Counted from the stretch's first letter, positions 43,700 to 53,565 are shown. The stretch: DNA of 64,000 nucleotides from Paraburkholderia sp. UYCP14C (GCF_004197395.1 NZ_SELS01000042.1:1-64000); one strand, 5' to 3'. Notes: generated from the letters alone by a model not told the origin. A program made the numbers and translations.

Positions 43700-45612
43700 G
43701 GCCCCCTGTACGCCGCCTCACGCGCCAGCATTTCGCGCTGTATCGCGGCTGGCTGGAAGGCGCGATGATCGAAGGGTTGCATGCCGCCTACGGCGAGCCG
43801 GGCACCGACGTCCGAGTCACACGCCGGCTGGTCGCCACGCTGCGTGATGCGCTCGCTGCCGCCGCGCGGCGCGCGCGCGACATCGAGGCCGCGCACCTGC
43901 TGCGCCTGAAACCGGGCAGTATTCCGCCCGCCGAACTGCACGGGCGTGACGACACGCCGTCCCTCGAGGACTATCGCGCGCAGGTCGATCCGGACGGCGT
44001 GTACGGCGAGGCCGAGCTGCTGGAACTCTACCGCGCCGATTTCCCCCCCGAGAATTCACCCCGCGTCGACCGGAAAATCGCCCGCAATGCGCGCCTGCGA
44101 GCCCGTCAGGCAGCGGCGCTGGCCCGTATGGAGAAGGCGCTGGCAGAAGCGCCCGCCCCCGGTCACCCGCTCGACGGCTGGTTTGAGCCAGCGCTGGCCG
44201 CGCGCCTCAGAGCCGCAGGGCTTTCTACCATCGCCGACCTGCTCGCGCTGATCCGGCGCCGCCGGCATCGCTGGTACACGGCTGTTCCCCGACTGGGCCC
44301 CAGGGGCGCGCAGCGCGTCACCGCCTGGCTGTCGCTGCACGCCGCGTCGCTCGGCGAGGAGCTGTCGGTGCTCGCGATCACGCCGCGGCGGCAGCTTGCG
44401 GCCGGTCACCCGGCACTCGCGCGGCCACGCCAACTGGGGACATCGGTGGACGTCGTGCCGCTCGAATCGCTGCGCGTGCCGAACGAACTTGACGGCTCAC
44501 GCGGCCTGAACCGTGCGTCGTTGCCCGCGCATCAGGCATCGCTCAACACCGATCTGGACGCGATCAATGCGTGGATTTCGATCTGCGGGTCGCGCAGCGA
44601 GCACACGGCGCGGGCGTACCGGCGCGAGGCTGAGCGCCTGCTGTTGTGGGCCGTGATCGTCAAGCGCAAGCCGCTGTCGTCGCTGAACACGCCAGACTGC
44701 GGCGAGTACATCAACCAGTTTCTGGCTGACCCACAGCCCGCCGAACGCTGGATCGGCAAGGGCAAGGCTGAGCGGTTCGATCCGGCATGGCGGCCGTTCG
44801 CCAAACCGTTGCCAGAGGGGAGTCGGGAGACTGCGCGCAAGCTGCTGTCCGCCATGTGCGGCTGGCTGGTCAGACAGCAGTACCTGCAGGTCAATCCGTT
44901 CCACGGCCTGCCCAGGGTCGGCACCCGCAAGGCCGATCTCGACGCGACCGGCCGCGCGCTGACGCACGCGCAATGGCGTTTTGTGCTGCAGACCGTGAGC
45001 CGACCCAGACCGACGCCCGCGGAGCTGCGCGACCAGTTCGCCCTGCTCTTCGCCTATGCCACCGGTCTGCGGCGCGCGGAGCTGGTCGCTGCCACCACCG
45101 GCGCGCTCTCCCGCAAGGCGCTGGACGGTGCGCTTGAGGATGCCTGGACGCTGAAGGTGAAGGGCAAGGGCAAGCGCGAGCGGGTCGTGCCGATGCCTGC
45201 CCGGCTGATCGACACCCTCACCGGCCTGCTGCGCTCGCGCCCGACACCGTGCACGCTGGAGACGGCCCCGAAGGACACGCCGCTCATCGGCCATCTGAAG
45301 ACGGGCCGGCCGCTGACCCCGGACGCGCTGGCCCGGCTGTACAAGCGGATTTTTGAACGGGCAGCGCAGCAGCTCGAGCCCGCCTATCCCGGCGCCGCAG
45401 CCGATCTGCGGCAGGCGAGCACGCACTGGTTGCGCCACACCCACGCGAACCATTCGCTGGATGCGGGTAGCGATCTGCGCGACGTGCAGGCTGGCCTTGG
45501 CCATGCCAGTCTGGCGACTACGACGCTCTACACGAAGGGCGACGCGGCCCGCCAGTACCGGGCGGTAGAGAAGTTTTACGAGGCAGGACTCATGGACGCT
45601 CCGCCCGTCTAG
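43696..45612 (+). CDS. Large tyrosine recombinase (638 aa)
   Basis: An N-terminal 200-residue extension (LTRQHFALYRGWLEG, HLLRLKPGSIPPAEL, a helix-hairpin-like domain AAGLSTIADLLALI) precedes the core-binding domain (SEHTARAYRREAERLLLWAV) and the catalytic domain: arginine in YATGLRRAELVA near residue 457, HWLRHTHANHSL near 576, LGHASLATTTLY with the nucleophile tyrosine near 611. All catalytic residues are present. The start is the ATG within the stop of the upstream gene. It may resolve replicon dimers or move a cassette. Related fragments lie at 45.7, 53.6 and 55 kb. Confidence 0.9.
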   Translation: MRPPVRRLTRQHFALYRGWLEGAMIEGLHAAYGEPGTDVRVTRRLVATLRDALAAAARRARDIEAAHLLRLKPGSIPPAELHGRDDTPSLEDYRAQVDPDGVYGEAELLELYRADFPPENSPRVDRKIARNARLRARQAAALARMEKALAEAPAPGHPLDGWFEPALAARLRAAGLSTIADLLALIRRRRHRWYTAVPRLGPRGAQRVTAWLSLHAASLGEELSVLAITPRRQLAAGHPALARPRQLGTSVDVVPLESLRVPNELDGSRGLNRASLPAHQASLNTDLDAINAWISICGSRSEHTARAYRREAERLLLWAVIVKRKPLSSLNTPDCGEYINQFLADPQPAERWIGKGKAERFDPAWRPFAKPLPEGSRETARKLLSAMCGWLVRQQYLQVNPFHGLPRVGTRKADLDATGRALTHAQWRFVLQTVSRPRPTPAELRDQFALLFAYATGLRRAELVAATTGALSRKALDGALEDAWTLKVKGKGKRERVVPMPARLIDTLTGLLRSRPTPCTLETAPKDTPLIGHLKTGRPLTPDALARLYKRIFERAAQQLEPAYPGAAADLRQASTHWLRHTHANHSLDAGSDLRDVQAGLGHASLATTTLYTKGDAARQYRAVEKFYEAGLMDAPPV

Positions 45613-45654
45613 GGGGAAAGTCTTCCGCGAGAAACCGCCTTTACGGCAATTTTT

Positions 45655-45669
45655 TTTTCGCATGCGAAA
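45655..45669. repeat. Palindrome TTTTCGCATGCGAAA, copy 2
   Basis: Identical to 42742-42756 and preceded by a T-tract; it lies 43 bases after the recombinase stop codon. The T-tract and an upstream GCCTTTACGGC dyad could also serve transcription termination. Confidence 0.75.
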
Positions 45670-45699
45670 TGGAATCCGCAATTCGTCTGATCTCAAGCG

Positions 45700-46559
45700 C
45701 TTTGTGACCTTTCGCCCCGAAACCCGCGCCCTACAAGCGTCCGCCGAATTAATGGTGTGCGTTTTGCCCCATTTTTCACGTGTGACAGGCGACCGGCGTT
45801 GCGCCAGATACTGGTCGAGTGCCCTACGCGCCAGCGCCGGGAGCGCCACCTTCCCAGTCTTGCCGCCCTTGCCGACAAGGTGCAGCCAGTGATCGCCATG
45901 CTCGCCGAGGCGACGTCGCCGAGCGTTGTGCCAGTCAGCCACTGGCTCTCAGGCCGGTCGCGTACCCGAAATCCAGCAGGAATCGAAGGCGTTGTGCGGC
46001 CGTCTCGCTCCAGCCGTAAGACCAATCGAGGCCATCTGCGACCGTGCGGAGCAGCAGCCATTCGCCTTCTGCAAAGCGGCGGTTGACATCGAGACCCGTC
46101 TTCATGCGCCCTCGCGCCTTGACACCCGCGAACGGATTGGCGAGGACGCAGCGTTGCTCGACCGGCCCAGCGAAACAGTGCCGCAAGTACGGTCCGCGCG
46201 TGCGCGGCAGAGCGCGTCGATAATGGTCCGCTGAACGGTCGCCATTCCACGCTTTGTCGCGACCGCGCCGCGCCGACCCAGCGTTCGAGCGGTGTCGGCC
46301 GTCGCAGAAACGCCCGGGAGGTGATCGCGTCATCGGTGGTCAGCGAAGACAGCGTGCAGCCCCGCTCGACGATCGCCAACAGAATCAGGCGTTCCGCCTC
46401 CTTACGTAGGCGCGCTGTGTGGCTGTGGACTCGTGCAGGGAAAGCCTGCACGGCCTCGTAGTCGTTCGACGCCTTGAGCAAGCAGACGAGCCGTGGTGCG
46501 CGAAACTGTCCCTGCGAGCCGTCGACCTCGTGCGGCATGCGCAACTGCTCCCACGGCAC
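45700..46559 (-). pseudogene. Tyrosine recombinase, disrupted by frameshifts and truncated
   Basis: The N-terminal part reads in one frame from 46559 (MPWEQLRMPHEVDGSQGQFR to VLAALFRWA). The middle reads in a second frame (RYLRHCFAGPVEQRCVLANP to LLDFGYATGLRAS), and the next part in a third (HWLHLVGKGGKTGKVALPAL to DQYLAQRR). The HxxR box and tyrosine are missing. Related to, but distinct from, the intact recombinase on the opposite strand. Confidence 0.8.
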
Positions 46560-46601
46560 GACCGGCCCGGGAGGTGCTGCCGCAACAAGTGCACAACTCC
46601 C

Positions 46602-46768
46602 GCGTCCTTTAAGGACACGCTTCGAGGCGCCATGGCACGCAGGCTATTAACGATCTCACCGTCACTCAGTGTCCTTTAAGGACACGCACGCGCGCGGAGG
46701 CATCGAATCCGGGCTCCCGCGTCGAGAATGCGCCGAGAGTGTCGTGCTGCCGTGTCCTTTAAGGACAC
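46602..46768. repeat. Three parS-like centromere palindromes
   Basis: GTGTCCTTTAAGGACAC, or one-base variants, occurs at 46602-46618, 46669-46685 and 46752-46768, as 8-bp arms around one central base. The copies lie directly downstream of parB, spaced 67 and 83 bases apart. Position and repetition match plasmid parS sites bound by ParB. The site has the same palindromic layout as Burkholderia parS sequences, but I cannot confirm identity with any published one. Confidence 0.8.
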
Positions 46769-46783
46769 ATTCCGACGGGGTGA

Positions 46784-46807
46784 AAAAAACCCCTCACGGA
46801 GAGGGGC
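46784..46807 (-). terminator. Rho-independent terminator of parAB
   Basis: On the minus strand CCCCTC and GAGGGG form a stem with a 5-base loop (TCCGT), followed by a run of T. It lies 21 bases beyond the parB stop codon. Confidence 0.8.
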
Positions 46808-46827
46808 TTCGACGGTCTGATGTGACT

Positions 46828-47829
46828 TCAGGCGTTCGGCCCGTCGCCGTACAACTCGGAAATCAACGCACGAATGCGCTCCTCCTGGGCGGGCGTAACT
46901 GCCGAGCTTTTCAACTTCACGGTGAAGTTCAACGCATCTTTGGTGATGCTGCCTGCCTGCGATTTCCCCGCGTAGACCTTGTGAATGTCACGCTGAGAAG
47001 TTTGATTTGCCGATGAGGATTCCCTCCGGGCGACAGCAGCCGTCAGCGTCGGCGCGAATTTGGACTGGTCCAGACTTCCGGCCTTGAGTTGCTCCCACAG
47101 TTCTTTCGCAGTGACGTCCGCCGCCGCGCCAAGCTTCTTTAGCACCGCCACCGTGTCACTTGCCGCATTGCCGCCGAACAACTCGGGAGCTTCTTCAAGG
47201 TCGGCAATCATGTACGGAGGCAGCTGGCTGAACGACAAGAAGCGATAGAGAGTGCCACGGCCCAAACCCAGCGCCTCCGCCATGCGCTTGCGGTCCGGAA
47301 ATTCGTTTTCTACACGTTGCATCGCCTTGCTGATTTCATAATCCGTCAGGTCTTCACGGCTGATGTTTTCGGTCAAGGCCATGACAGCCATCTCAGCGTC
47401 GGTGGCTTTCGTGATGATGACGTCAATCTCGCTCCAGGCAAGAATCTGATGCGCTCGCCACCGACGTTCACCCGCTATCAGCTCGAAGAACTCTTCGCCA
47501 TTTTCCTCGTTCACGCGGCGCAACAGCACCGGCTGCATCAGCCCGACTTCCTTAATGCTCTCCGCGAGTTCCTGAAGCCTGGCTTCAACAAATCGCCTCC
47601 GCGGCTGCCAGGGGTTCGGGCGAATTCGAGCGACAGCGACCTTGCCAGCCGCCCCTTTAGCGGCCAGTTCCGCTTCGAGTTCGGCAATGCGGCGGTCGGC
47701 CTGGCTGAGCTTGTTTACCAGACCGATGCCTGTTTTGGGACGTGTATCCTCGGCCGTTTCCGTGACCTCTCTGTCCGCAGCGGGAGTCAGGTTTGCCGTG
47801 TTCGCCTTGAGACGGTCTCGCATATTCAT
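46828..47829 (-). CDS. parB: ParB-family partition protein
   Basis: 333 aa. The ParB N-terminal (Srx-like) domain contains RIRPNPWQPRRRF, LQELAESIKEVGLMQPVLLR and the GERRWRAHQ box. The helix-turn-helix follows (SREDLTDYEISKAMQRVENE, RKRMAEALGLGRGTLYRFLS). It overlaps parA by 4 bases. Three parS-like palindromes lie immediately downstream. It binds parS and loads the partition complex; such proteins are CTPases. Confidence 0.93.
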   Translation of the reverse strand: MNMRDRLKANTANLTPAADREVTETAEDTRPKTGIGLVNKLSQADRRIAELEAELAAKGAAGKVAVARIRPNPWQPRRRFVEARLQELAESIKEVGLMQPVLLRRVNEENGEEFFELIAGERRWRAHQILAWSEIDVIITKATDAEMAVMALTENISREDLTDYEISKAMQRVENEFPDRKRMAEALGLGRGTLYRFLSFSQLPPYMIADLEEAPELFGGNAASDTVAVLKKLGAAADVTAKELWEQLKAGSLDQSKFAPTLTAAVARRESSSANQTSQRDIHKVYAGKSQAGSITKDALNFTVKLKSSAVTPAQEERIRALISELYGDGPNA

Positions 47830-49037
47830 TGTTCAGCTCCCAGCTTTGCAATGTAAAACTCGTCTAACCAACGGCAATACTCCTCCAGTGGGTCCTTAAC
47901 GCGGGCAAGGGTCTTGTTACCGCCCTCCCATTTCGAAACGTCGAAGACGGTAGAAAGACCGACGGCGCCGGTGCTCATCACCGAGCTTGCCGGCACCTCT
48001 GTTTGACTCATCCAGGGGCCGTACGCAGCCTGAACCCAGCTTCGAACAATCGAAGCCGACGAAGTCGCGCTATTGTCGACTCGGGACAACAGCACACTTA
48101 CGAAATCGAACTTTTTGCTTCCATCGCCGCCGGCCCTGAACGTCGCCGTCATGTCGTTGAACAAACTCCAGAACGACACCGAGCTGATAAAGTCCAGGCT
48201 CTCTGGGACCAACGGCATTACCATGCTGTCAGCAGCCATCAGGCCGTTGATAGTCAAGAAGGAAAGCGACGGTGCGGTATCGAGAATGATGTAATCGTAT
48301 TTGCTCCGGAGCGACCCCAAGCCATTTTGAAGGTAGCCCCAGAAGCGGAACGAGGCATCATTTTTCTTGATTTGCGCGGGAATGAAGAACTCGGCCGCAT
48401 AGAGCGTGGGGTGTGCAGGAATAACGTCAATGCCATCCCAGTAGGTATGCTGGACCACATCCTCAAGCTGCACCTCATTCGGGTCGTAGATGTATGGAAG
48501 CACGGTGTCGTCTTCCCCGAGCATCTTTTCCGCGTACAGACCACACAGCTCCGTGAGCGACGCCTGAGGGTCGAGGTCTACCAGCAGCACCTTGCGCCCG
48601 CGCAAGCTCAGACCTTGTGCAAGACACATGGTCGTCGTTGTCTTGCAGCTGCCCCCCTTGAAGTTGGATGTCACCAGAATCCGGCCCATTCCTTCGCCCT
48701 TTTCCAACAACGGCGATTTCGGGATGGGCGAGACCTGCTGAATCCATTTGCGCGTCTCGGCAAGCGTAAAGTTCCGAATCCGACCGTTGCTCTGCACTTC
48801 TCCCGGCGGCAGGTCGGCGCCTTCCCTGGTTGCCAGGTATTGAAGTTTTTGGCGGTCGATACCGCACATCTCAGCAACTTGAGTCGACGTAAACGTCGGG
48901 GGATGTTTCCGTGGATTTGGAGTGAGGATGTCCTTTCTCAGGTCTCGCGTTAACTCCTCGAGTTTCCTCGAAAGAACTTCGACCGATTCTAGCGTGACGG
49001 TTCTGTTGAGTTCGGGAAATTCACTCTTTACTAGCAT
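47826..49037 (-). CDS. parA: ParA-family partition ATPase with N-terminal HTH
   Basis: 403 aa, the long plasmid P1/F type. The N-terminal winged-helix part (FTSTQVAEMCGIDRQKLQYL) probably binds the par promoter for autoregulation. The deviant Walker A FKGGSCKTTTT lies at residues 126-136, motif A' LLVDLDPQASLT follows, and Walker B is YDYIILDTAPSLS. It drives plasmid segregation with ParB. The iteron-rich region begins 350 bases upstream. Confidence 0.93.
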   Translation of the reverse strand: MLVKSEFPELNRTVTLESVEVLSRKLEELTRDLRKDILTPNPRKHPPTFTSTQVAEMCGIDRQKLQYLATREGADLPPGEVQSNGRIRNFTLAETRKWIQQVSPIPKSPLLEKGEGMGRILVTSNFKGGSCKTTTTMCLAQGLSLRGRKVLLVDLDPQASLTELCGLYAEKMLGEDDTVLPYIYDPNEVQLEDVVQHTYWDGIDVIPAHPTLYAAEFFIPAQIKKNDASFRFWGYLQNGLGSLRSKYDYIILDTAPSLSFLTINGLMAADSMVMPLVPESLDFISSVSFWSLFNDMTATFRAGGDGSKKFDFVSVLLSRVDNSATSSASIVRSWVQAAYGPWMSQTEVPASSVMSTGAVGLSTVFDVSKWEGGNKTLARVKDPLEEYCRWLDEFYIAKLGAEQ

Positions 49038-49388
49038 ATTCTTCGCTCCCCTCGAAATTTGCGTTGATGCGTAGAATAAGCGATGGATGGGAAAACTTCA
49101 TCCATTACTTTAAGCTTTTGGTAAAAGCGACGCCCACAATCGCGCTCCACGGTCCTGGCGAGTGGTCGGAAATGGTCTTGTGTGGGCGAAAGCGGCAAGC
49201 CGACCACGAGCCTATAAAGCGGCTTCTCGCCGCTCGGAGCAGATACCGAGTGCGCGAACGGCTTTTGTATCTAGCTGGCACCTCCTCGCGGAGGGGAGGG
49301 CGTGCCGGGTGGACTACATCGTACTAAATCGCTGCGTGCGGAAAGGTCACAGTAGGAGCGAGCTCTAGATGGACGTTTTCATCGGAAG
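49038..49388. other. Intergenic region upstream of parA
   Basis: 350 bases between parA and the first iteron. Short frames here have no recognisable content. The parA promoter and operator are expected within the first 100 bases. Confidence 0.4.
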
Positions 49389-50468
49389 CAAAGTCACCGA
49401 AATTGTTCTGACCGTTAGCACAACACGCAAGGTCACCAAAATTGTGGGACCTGCGCTCGAGCAAAGTCACCAAAACTGTTGGATGCCTTCGACTTCCAGG
49501 GCGACCGCGCCCTCAACGGGCGCGCATCCAGATACGCGGTCCCCCGACGATACAATTCTTACAATTAAACCTGTACAGTGCGCTTGACACCAAAGGAACA
49601 TAGGACGTGTCGCCCGGCAAAAGCATGCCTTTATGGGGTTACGGGCCTTCAGTTCTACATTTTTGGTGACTTTGCCTCGTACGCCTTTGTCCGGCCCAAC
49701 AATTCTGGTGACTTTGCCGTCAACCTGCGTTACCAAGGCGCACGACAGGGCCGGCTCGCCACATTTTTGGTGACTTTGCTGTCCAAGGAGAGGTGTTGCC
49801 TGAGCGCGAAGCCGCCGAGCTTACATTTCTGGTGACTTTGCTAGGATGCGGGAGGGGTACGGGGGATCTCGGCTTCACAATTTTGGTGACCTTGCCGCTT
49901 GTGCTTACCGGGTGACGCCTCTTTTTTGAGCGTGGTGGATTCCCAGCGGGCCGCCTCGAGCATCCTGAACAATTCTGGTGACCTTTCTCCGCAAAAAAAT
50001 CCCCCCAAACCCCCGTCATTACAAGCTCTTGTGGCTGTCAGCACAATTTCGGTGACCTTCGCCACAATTCCGGTGACCTTCACTTACGGCTGCGCCGCGC
50101 ACGATACAAATCTGGTGACCTTCCTGCCACAAGTTATGACCTTGACGAACAATTCAGGTAACCACGCGCCCCAGGAATGTGACCTTTCCGAGCTAACTTC
50201 TTGATTTTTAAGATCACGCATTTTCTTTGGTTAGTATGTTTTGTTTCTTTAAAAACACAAACTACCAAACCAAAACACCAACCTGGGCGGGAAGCGTCAT
50301 CGGCTCCGACCTGAGTATCGGCACAGTCGAAGTTGCGCCGAACGGCCCCGAAGGCAGAAATCGAAAGGTCACCAAAATTGTGCTGATGTACCTAACCCCG
50401 GGCCGGACCGAATAGTTGAGGCCCGCGGGCTAACAACCGCACCACCAAGGCAAAGTCACCGGAATTGT
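49389..50468. other. oriV: Replication origin with 15 iterons
   Basis: The 18-bp iteron ACAATTYTGGTGACYTTG recurs. Inverted copies begin at 49389, 49428 and 49462. Direct copies begin at 49657, 49699, 49761, 49823, 49877, 49969, 50043, 50064, 50106 and 50149 (the last degenerate). Two more inverted copies begin at 50364 and 50451, just upstream of rep. The central GGTGAC is nearly invariant. A strongly AT-rich segment (about 50196-50290) separates the direct block from the rep-proximal copies and is the likely melting region. The two copies before rep may serve in Rep autoregulation. Confidence 0.9.
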
Positions 50469-50523
50469 TTTGACATATCGACCTTACTAGGTCACTCTCC
50501 CGCCCAGGACAAATGGAGAGGGT

Positions 50524-51888
50524 ATGGAGAGCGCGGCACATCAACTCGCGCTGGCCTTGTTCGAAGACTACACGGCCAGAAGCGAAAGCGTTATAACGGC
50601 GCCCCATGACTTGGGTTTCCGACGGAGCAACGCTTTCGTCAAAATCGTGGACCTGAGTCTGGCCGCCCGTCGCCTTGTGGATGTCGCGTATTTCCTTGTT
50701 GCTGACGACCCTGAGATTCGTAAGGAATACCGGGTCGACTTTGGCCTCTTCAAATGGCTGATGTGCACAACGAGCGAGAACCGTCGGCACCTGACCAAAC
50801 TCATTCGGGAAGCCCAGAAGGCGGCAATCGAATTGAACGAAATCGACGTTGCGGACCCGACCAAGGAACGGTGGGGTTCGGTTCCGTTGATGGGCCCAGC
50901 TTTCGTCGACGACGGCGAGTTCACCTTCGAGTTGGCTGAGCGCCTTCAGCGCGCCATCAAGAATCCAAGCGCCTCGCACTTTCTGAGCTTGCGCTACGTT
51001 TTCAAGTCGATTCACTCCAAAGTCCTTTTCGACCGCATGCAACCCTACATGGCTGACGGTGTCACTCCGTGGTTCGAGGTCACAGCCATGCGAGCCTTGA
51101 TGGGCTGCGAAACAAAGACCTACGACCTCTTCAAACACTTCCGCAGCAAAGTGCTTGAGGTCGCCATGAGCGAGATTCTGGAGGTCACCGGGATTCGTAT
51201 CGACATGCTCACGCAAAACGTTCCCGGGTCAAAACGCATCGGCCAGCTGCGCTTCCGGCTTCAGGGGGCGCACCCCTCAGATGAGCAGAAAACAGCACTC
51301 ATCGTCCTCAAGTCCCTGTACGACACGCTACGCACGGAATTCGCACTCAACAAGACGGAATTCAACGAAATCATCGCGAACAGGTCGACCTACACGGACG
51401 ACCGTATCAACCAGGCTATCGAGTACACGCGCCATGCCGCTGCTCGAGGCAGGGTGAAGCTCCGCGCCGGAGGCTATTTCATGAAGGCGCTGCGCGAAGA
51501 TTACCTGCTGGGCACCATCGACAAGGACATTCATCAGCAGGCACTCGCGCTTGAATCAACCCAGCAGGGCATCCAGCAAGAGGCTGATAGCCGCGAGGCT
51601 CAATTGTCGGCTGCGGACGCCGACAAGAAGCAGAAGGAAGTGGCGCTTGGCTGGGAGCACTACAACACGCTCTCGCACGAGGAACAGACGGACATGGCCG
51701 CCGCGTTCACTAGCAGCCCGAGCGCGCGACTCATCGCAAACGTAATCAAGGTAGAGCCGCAGTCGCTGCTCTCCCATCTGACCGACCCCAAGGTGCACAG
51801 CACGTTCGGCTCCTTCGTTGCGAGCAAGGTGCTGAATAAAGCCAAGGCCAGGCGAGCCACAACCGCAGCAGTCGTCGACGAAGCATAG
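50524..51888 (+). CDS. rep: Rep_3-family replication initiator
   Basis: 454 aa with GGAGAG 6 bases before the ATG. It contains two winged-helix domains of the Rep_3 superfamily: the first around FGLFKWLMCTTSENRRHLTK to LSLRYVFKSIHSKVLFDRM, the second around TPWFEVTAMRALMGCETKTY and LEVTGIRIDMLTQN. A longer, partly helical C-terminal tail is rich in Q, E and K. It binds the adjacent iterons to start replication. Confidence 0.9.
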   Translation: MESAAHQLALALFEDYTARSESVITAPHDLGFRRSNAFVKIVDLSLAARRLVDVAYFLVADDPEIRKEYRVDFGLFKWLMCTTSENRRHLTKLIREAQKAAIELNEIDVADPTKERWGSVPLMGPAFVDDGEFTFELAERLQRAIKNPSASHFLSLRYVFKSIHSKVLFDRMQPYMADGVTPWFEVTAMRALMGCETKTYDLFKHFRSKVLEVAMSEILEVTGIRIDMLTQNVPGSKRIGQLRFRLQGAHPSDEQKTALIVLKSLYDTLRTEFALNKTEFNEIIANRSTYTDDRINQAIEYTRHAAARGRVKLRAGGYFMKALREDYLLGTIDKDIHQQALALESTQQGIQQEADSREAQLSAADADKKQKEVALGWEHYNTLSHEEQTDMAAAFTSSPSARLIANVIKVEPQSLLSHLTDPKVHSTFGSFVASKVLNKAKARRATTAAVVDEA

Positions 51889-52128
51889 GCGGGCAGGATA
51901 CTCGGCTCCGCCGGAGCGCTGGTGCGCAGACGGCACCTAGCCACCCACTTTGTAGACCTGCTCACGGAGGTATCAGGAATTTTGTGTGCTGAGGTCGGTC
52001 AAAAATCTCAGCTGACGGCGGCGGTGAATCGCTCGCCGAACAGGACAGCTCCAACCTGGCGCACGTCCGGCTATTCAAAAGGCGGACACCCGCCAGCGCA
52101 AAGAAGAAGGGGAGCAGCGCGCGCAATT
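51889..52128. other. Intergenic region downstream of rep
   Basis: 240 bases without a supported gene. A GC-rich dyad (GGCTCCGCCGGAGC, 51904-51917) just after the rep stop could help terminate transcription but has no T-run. Confidence 0.4.
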
Positions 52129-52475
52129 TCACGGAAGCACTTCCCTCACGCACGTCATGAAAATGCGCAAGGCATTGAAGAACCGTCGCCTTGCCGCGCT
52201 TCCGACTCTTGACCCGCTTGCGCACAGTACCCCTTTGTCGGCAAGATGCTGTACCAATGCTTCTGCTGGGTCGATATCGCACCCACGGCGCCAGTCGAGC
52301 TAGAAAGGATGTCTACGTAGCGCTCGCCTCGTTCGACTTCCGAAACATAGGACTGGTCGACCTTCACGCGCCCAGCCAGGTCGACCTGGGTCAGTCCGGA
52401 TGTGAGACGAAGTTGTCGCAAGTGCGCTTGCAGCTGTTTATAGCGGGGATGATGGATCGTTGTAGGCGGGAGCAT
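52129..52475 (-). pseudogene. XRE-family regulator with a frameshift
   Basis: The N-terminal helix-turn-helix is complete (KQLQAHLRQLRLTSGLTQVD, LAGRVKVDQSYVSEVERGER). After YVDIL the expected tail (DWRRGCDIDPAEALVQHLAD) lies in another frame and would stop at 52129, while the original frame goes on as nonsense to 52155. A single-base change near 52310 explains this. Truncated protein might still bind DNA. Confidence 0.75.
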
Positions 52476-52694
52476 AGGCCAAATACTCCCCGCAAATCTG
52501 CAATAGGCCCGGCTATCATGTGGTGGAACGAGGAAATCAGCAGACGTATCAACCAGCGGCGCCGTTGGTCACCAGACTTTTCACGCGAATAACGAGATTC
52601 GTGTTGTACGTCACAGCCTCAAGCAGCCCATCAGCAAAACTGGTGAAGACGTCGCCTGACGTCGAATTCATGTGGTCCATCACCCTCACTCAGG
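52476..52694. other. Intergenic region between xre pseudogene and kfrA
   Basis: 220 bases with no gene that I can support. Confidence 0.3.
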
Positions 52695-53519
52695 CTACTT
52701 GCGGGTTCGCGTCGCAGTCGGTGACCCGGCGGATCGAGGCTTGACGGTCCCCAGCAACTCTGCGCGCAAGGCATCGGCAGCGGAGCGCGCATCCTTCAGG
52801 TCCGCCCGCACGCTCGCCAGTTCGGCATCCTTCTCCTGTTCATGACGCCTCGCTTCGCCGAGCGTGCGCTCGATCGACTGCCGCGCCTCAAGCGACGCTT
52901 CGAGCTTTGCGACGGCTACGGCGGCGGACTGTTCTGCGTTCACCCGAGCCACACGCTCGCTGTCGAGCTCAAATCGTGCGTCGTTGAGATCCTTTTCAAG
53001 TCGTGGCATTGCCTCCAGGCGAAGCAATGCTTTCGCAAGGTCGGTGCGCGCCGATTCCGCGGCCCTGCGCTCGGCAGCCGCCTCCTGGCGCGAAGCGTCA
53101 CGTTCTGCCTCCACCTGGCCGAGACGCCCCGATAGCTCGGCCCTTTCCGCGTGCACCTTCTCAAGGGACGCAGTCAGATTCTCGACGATCAGACCTTGTC
53201 GCTCGGATTCGATAATGAGGTCAGCGTTGGCCTGGTTCGCGATGTCCAGTTCCGTGCGCAACTCGGTCCTGCTCCGGTCGACCTCGGCGGCGACGAAATC
53301 AAGCAGCCCCCGCTGCAGCGCCTGCGGAAGGGCGGCGGGCGGCTCGGCAGGCTTGACCTGCGCGTCCTGCCAGGCCTGAAAAAACCTGAGCACCGTCGCC
53401 ATTGATCCAGTGCCGAGGCGTTCGCGTATGGCGCGTGCCGTGGGCCGACCGCCGGATCCACGGATACTCTCCGCGGCTTTGCTGACCTGGTCCTGGGTGA
53501 TGTTGGGTTCGCGAGCCAT
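52695..53519 (-). CDS. kfrA: KfrA-like DNA-binding coiled-coil protein
   Basis: 274 aa. The KfrA_N domain spans the first 60 residues (ITQDQVSKAAESIRGSGGRP then TARAIRERLGTGSMATVLRF). The rest is alanine/glutamate/arginine-rich coiled coil to a basic end. KfrA proteins on IncP and related plasmids repress their own promoter and stabilise the plasmid. Gene position near rep/par fits that role. Confidence 0.85.
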   Translation of the reverse strand: MAREPNITQDQVSKAAESIRGSGGRPTARAIRERLGTGSMATVLRFFQAWQDAQVKPAEPPAALPQALQRGLLDFVAAEVDRSRTELRTELDIANQANADLIIESERQGLIVENLTASLEKVHAERAELSGRLGQVEAERDASRQEAAAERRAAESARTDLAKALLRLEAMPRLEKDLNDARFELDSERVARVNAEQSAAVAVAKLEASLEARQSIERTLGEARRHEQEKDAELASVRADLKDARSAADALRAELLGTVKPRSAGSPTATRTRK

Positions 53520-53565
53520 AACATACCAAGTTAATGTAACGTTATGTTATGATATGTTATTTTTC
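53520..53565. promoter_or_regulatory. AT-rich kfrA promoter and probable operator
   Basis: Dyads of AACATAAC and GTTATGTTA type are packed here, including AATGTAACGTTATGTT. Strong AT-richness inside GC-rich DNA suggests the kfrA promoter, with the repeats as KfrA binding sites (inference). Confidence 0.6.

Noticed and set aside
44497-45942. A 481-aa minus-strand open frame
   Set aside because: Most of it is antisense to the 638-aa recombinase; only its first 70 or so residues are real, as part of the recombinase pseudogene.
46602-46768. Palindromes as operators of the recombinase pseudogene
   Set aside because: Three evenly placed copies downstream of parB fit parS better, and the adjacent recombinase is dead.
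49389-50468. Regularly spaced repeats resembling a CRISPR array
   Set aside because: Repeats are 18 bp, vary in sequence, occur in both orientations with irregular spacing, and lie beside rep; they are iterons. No cas gene is present.
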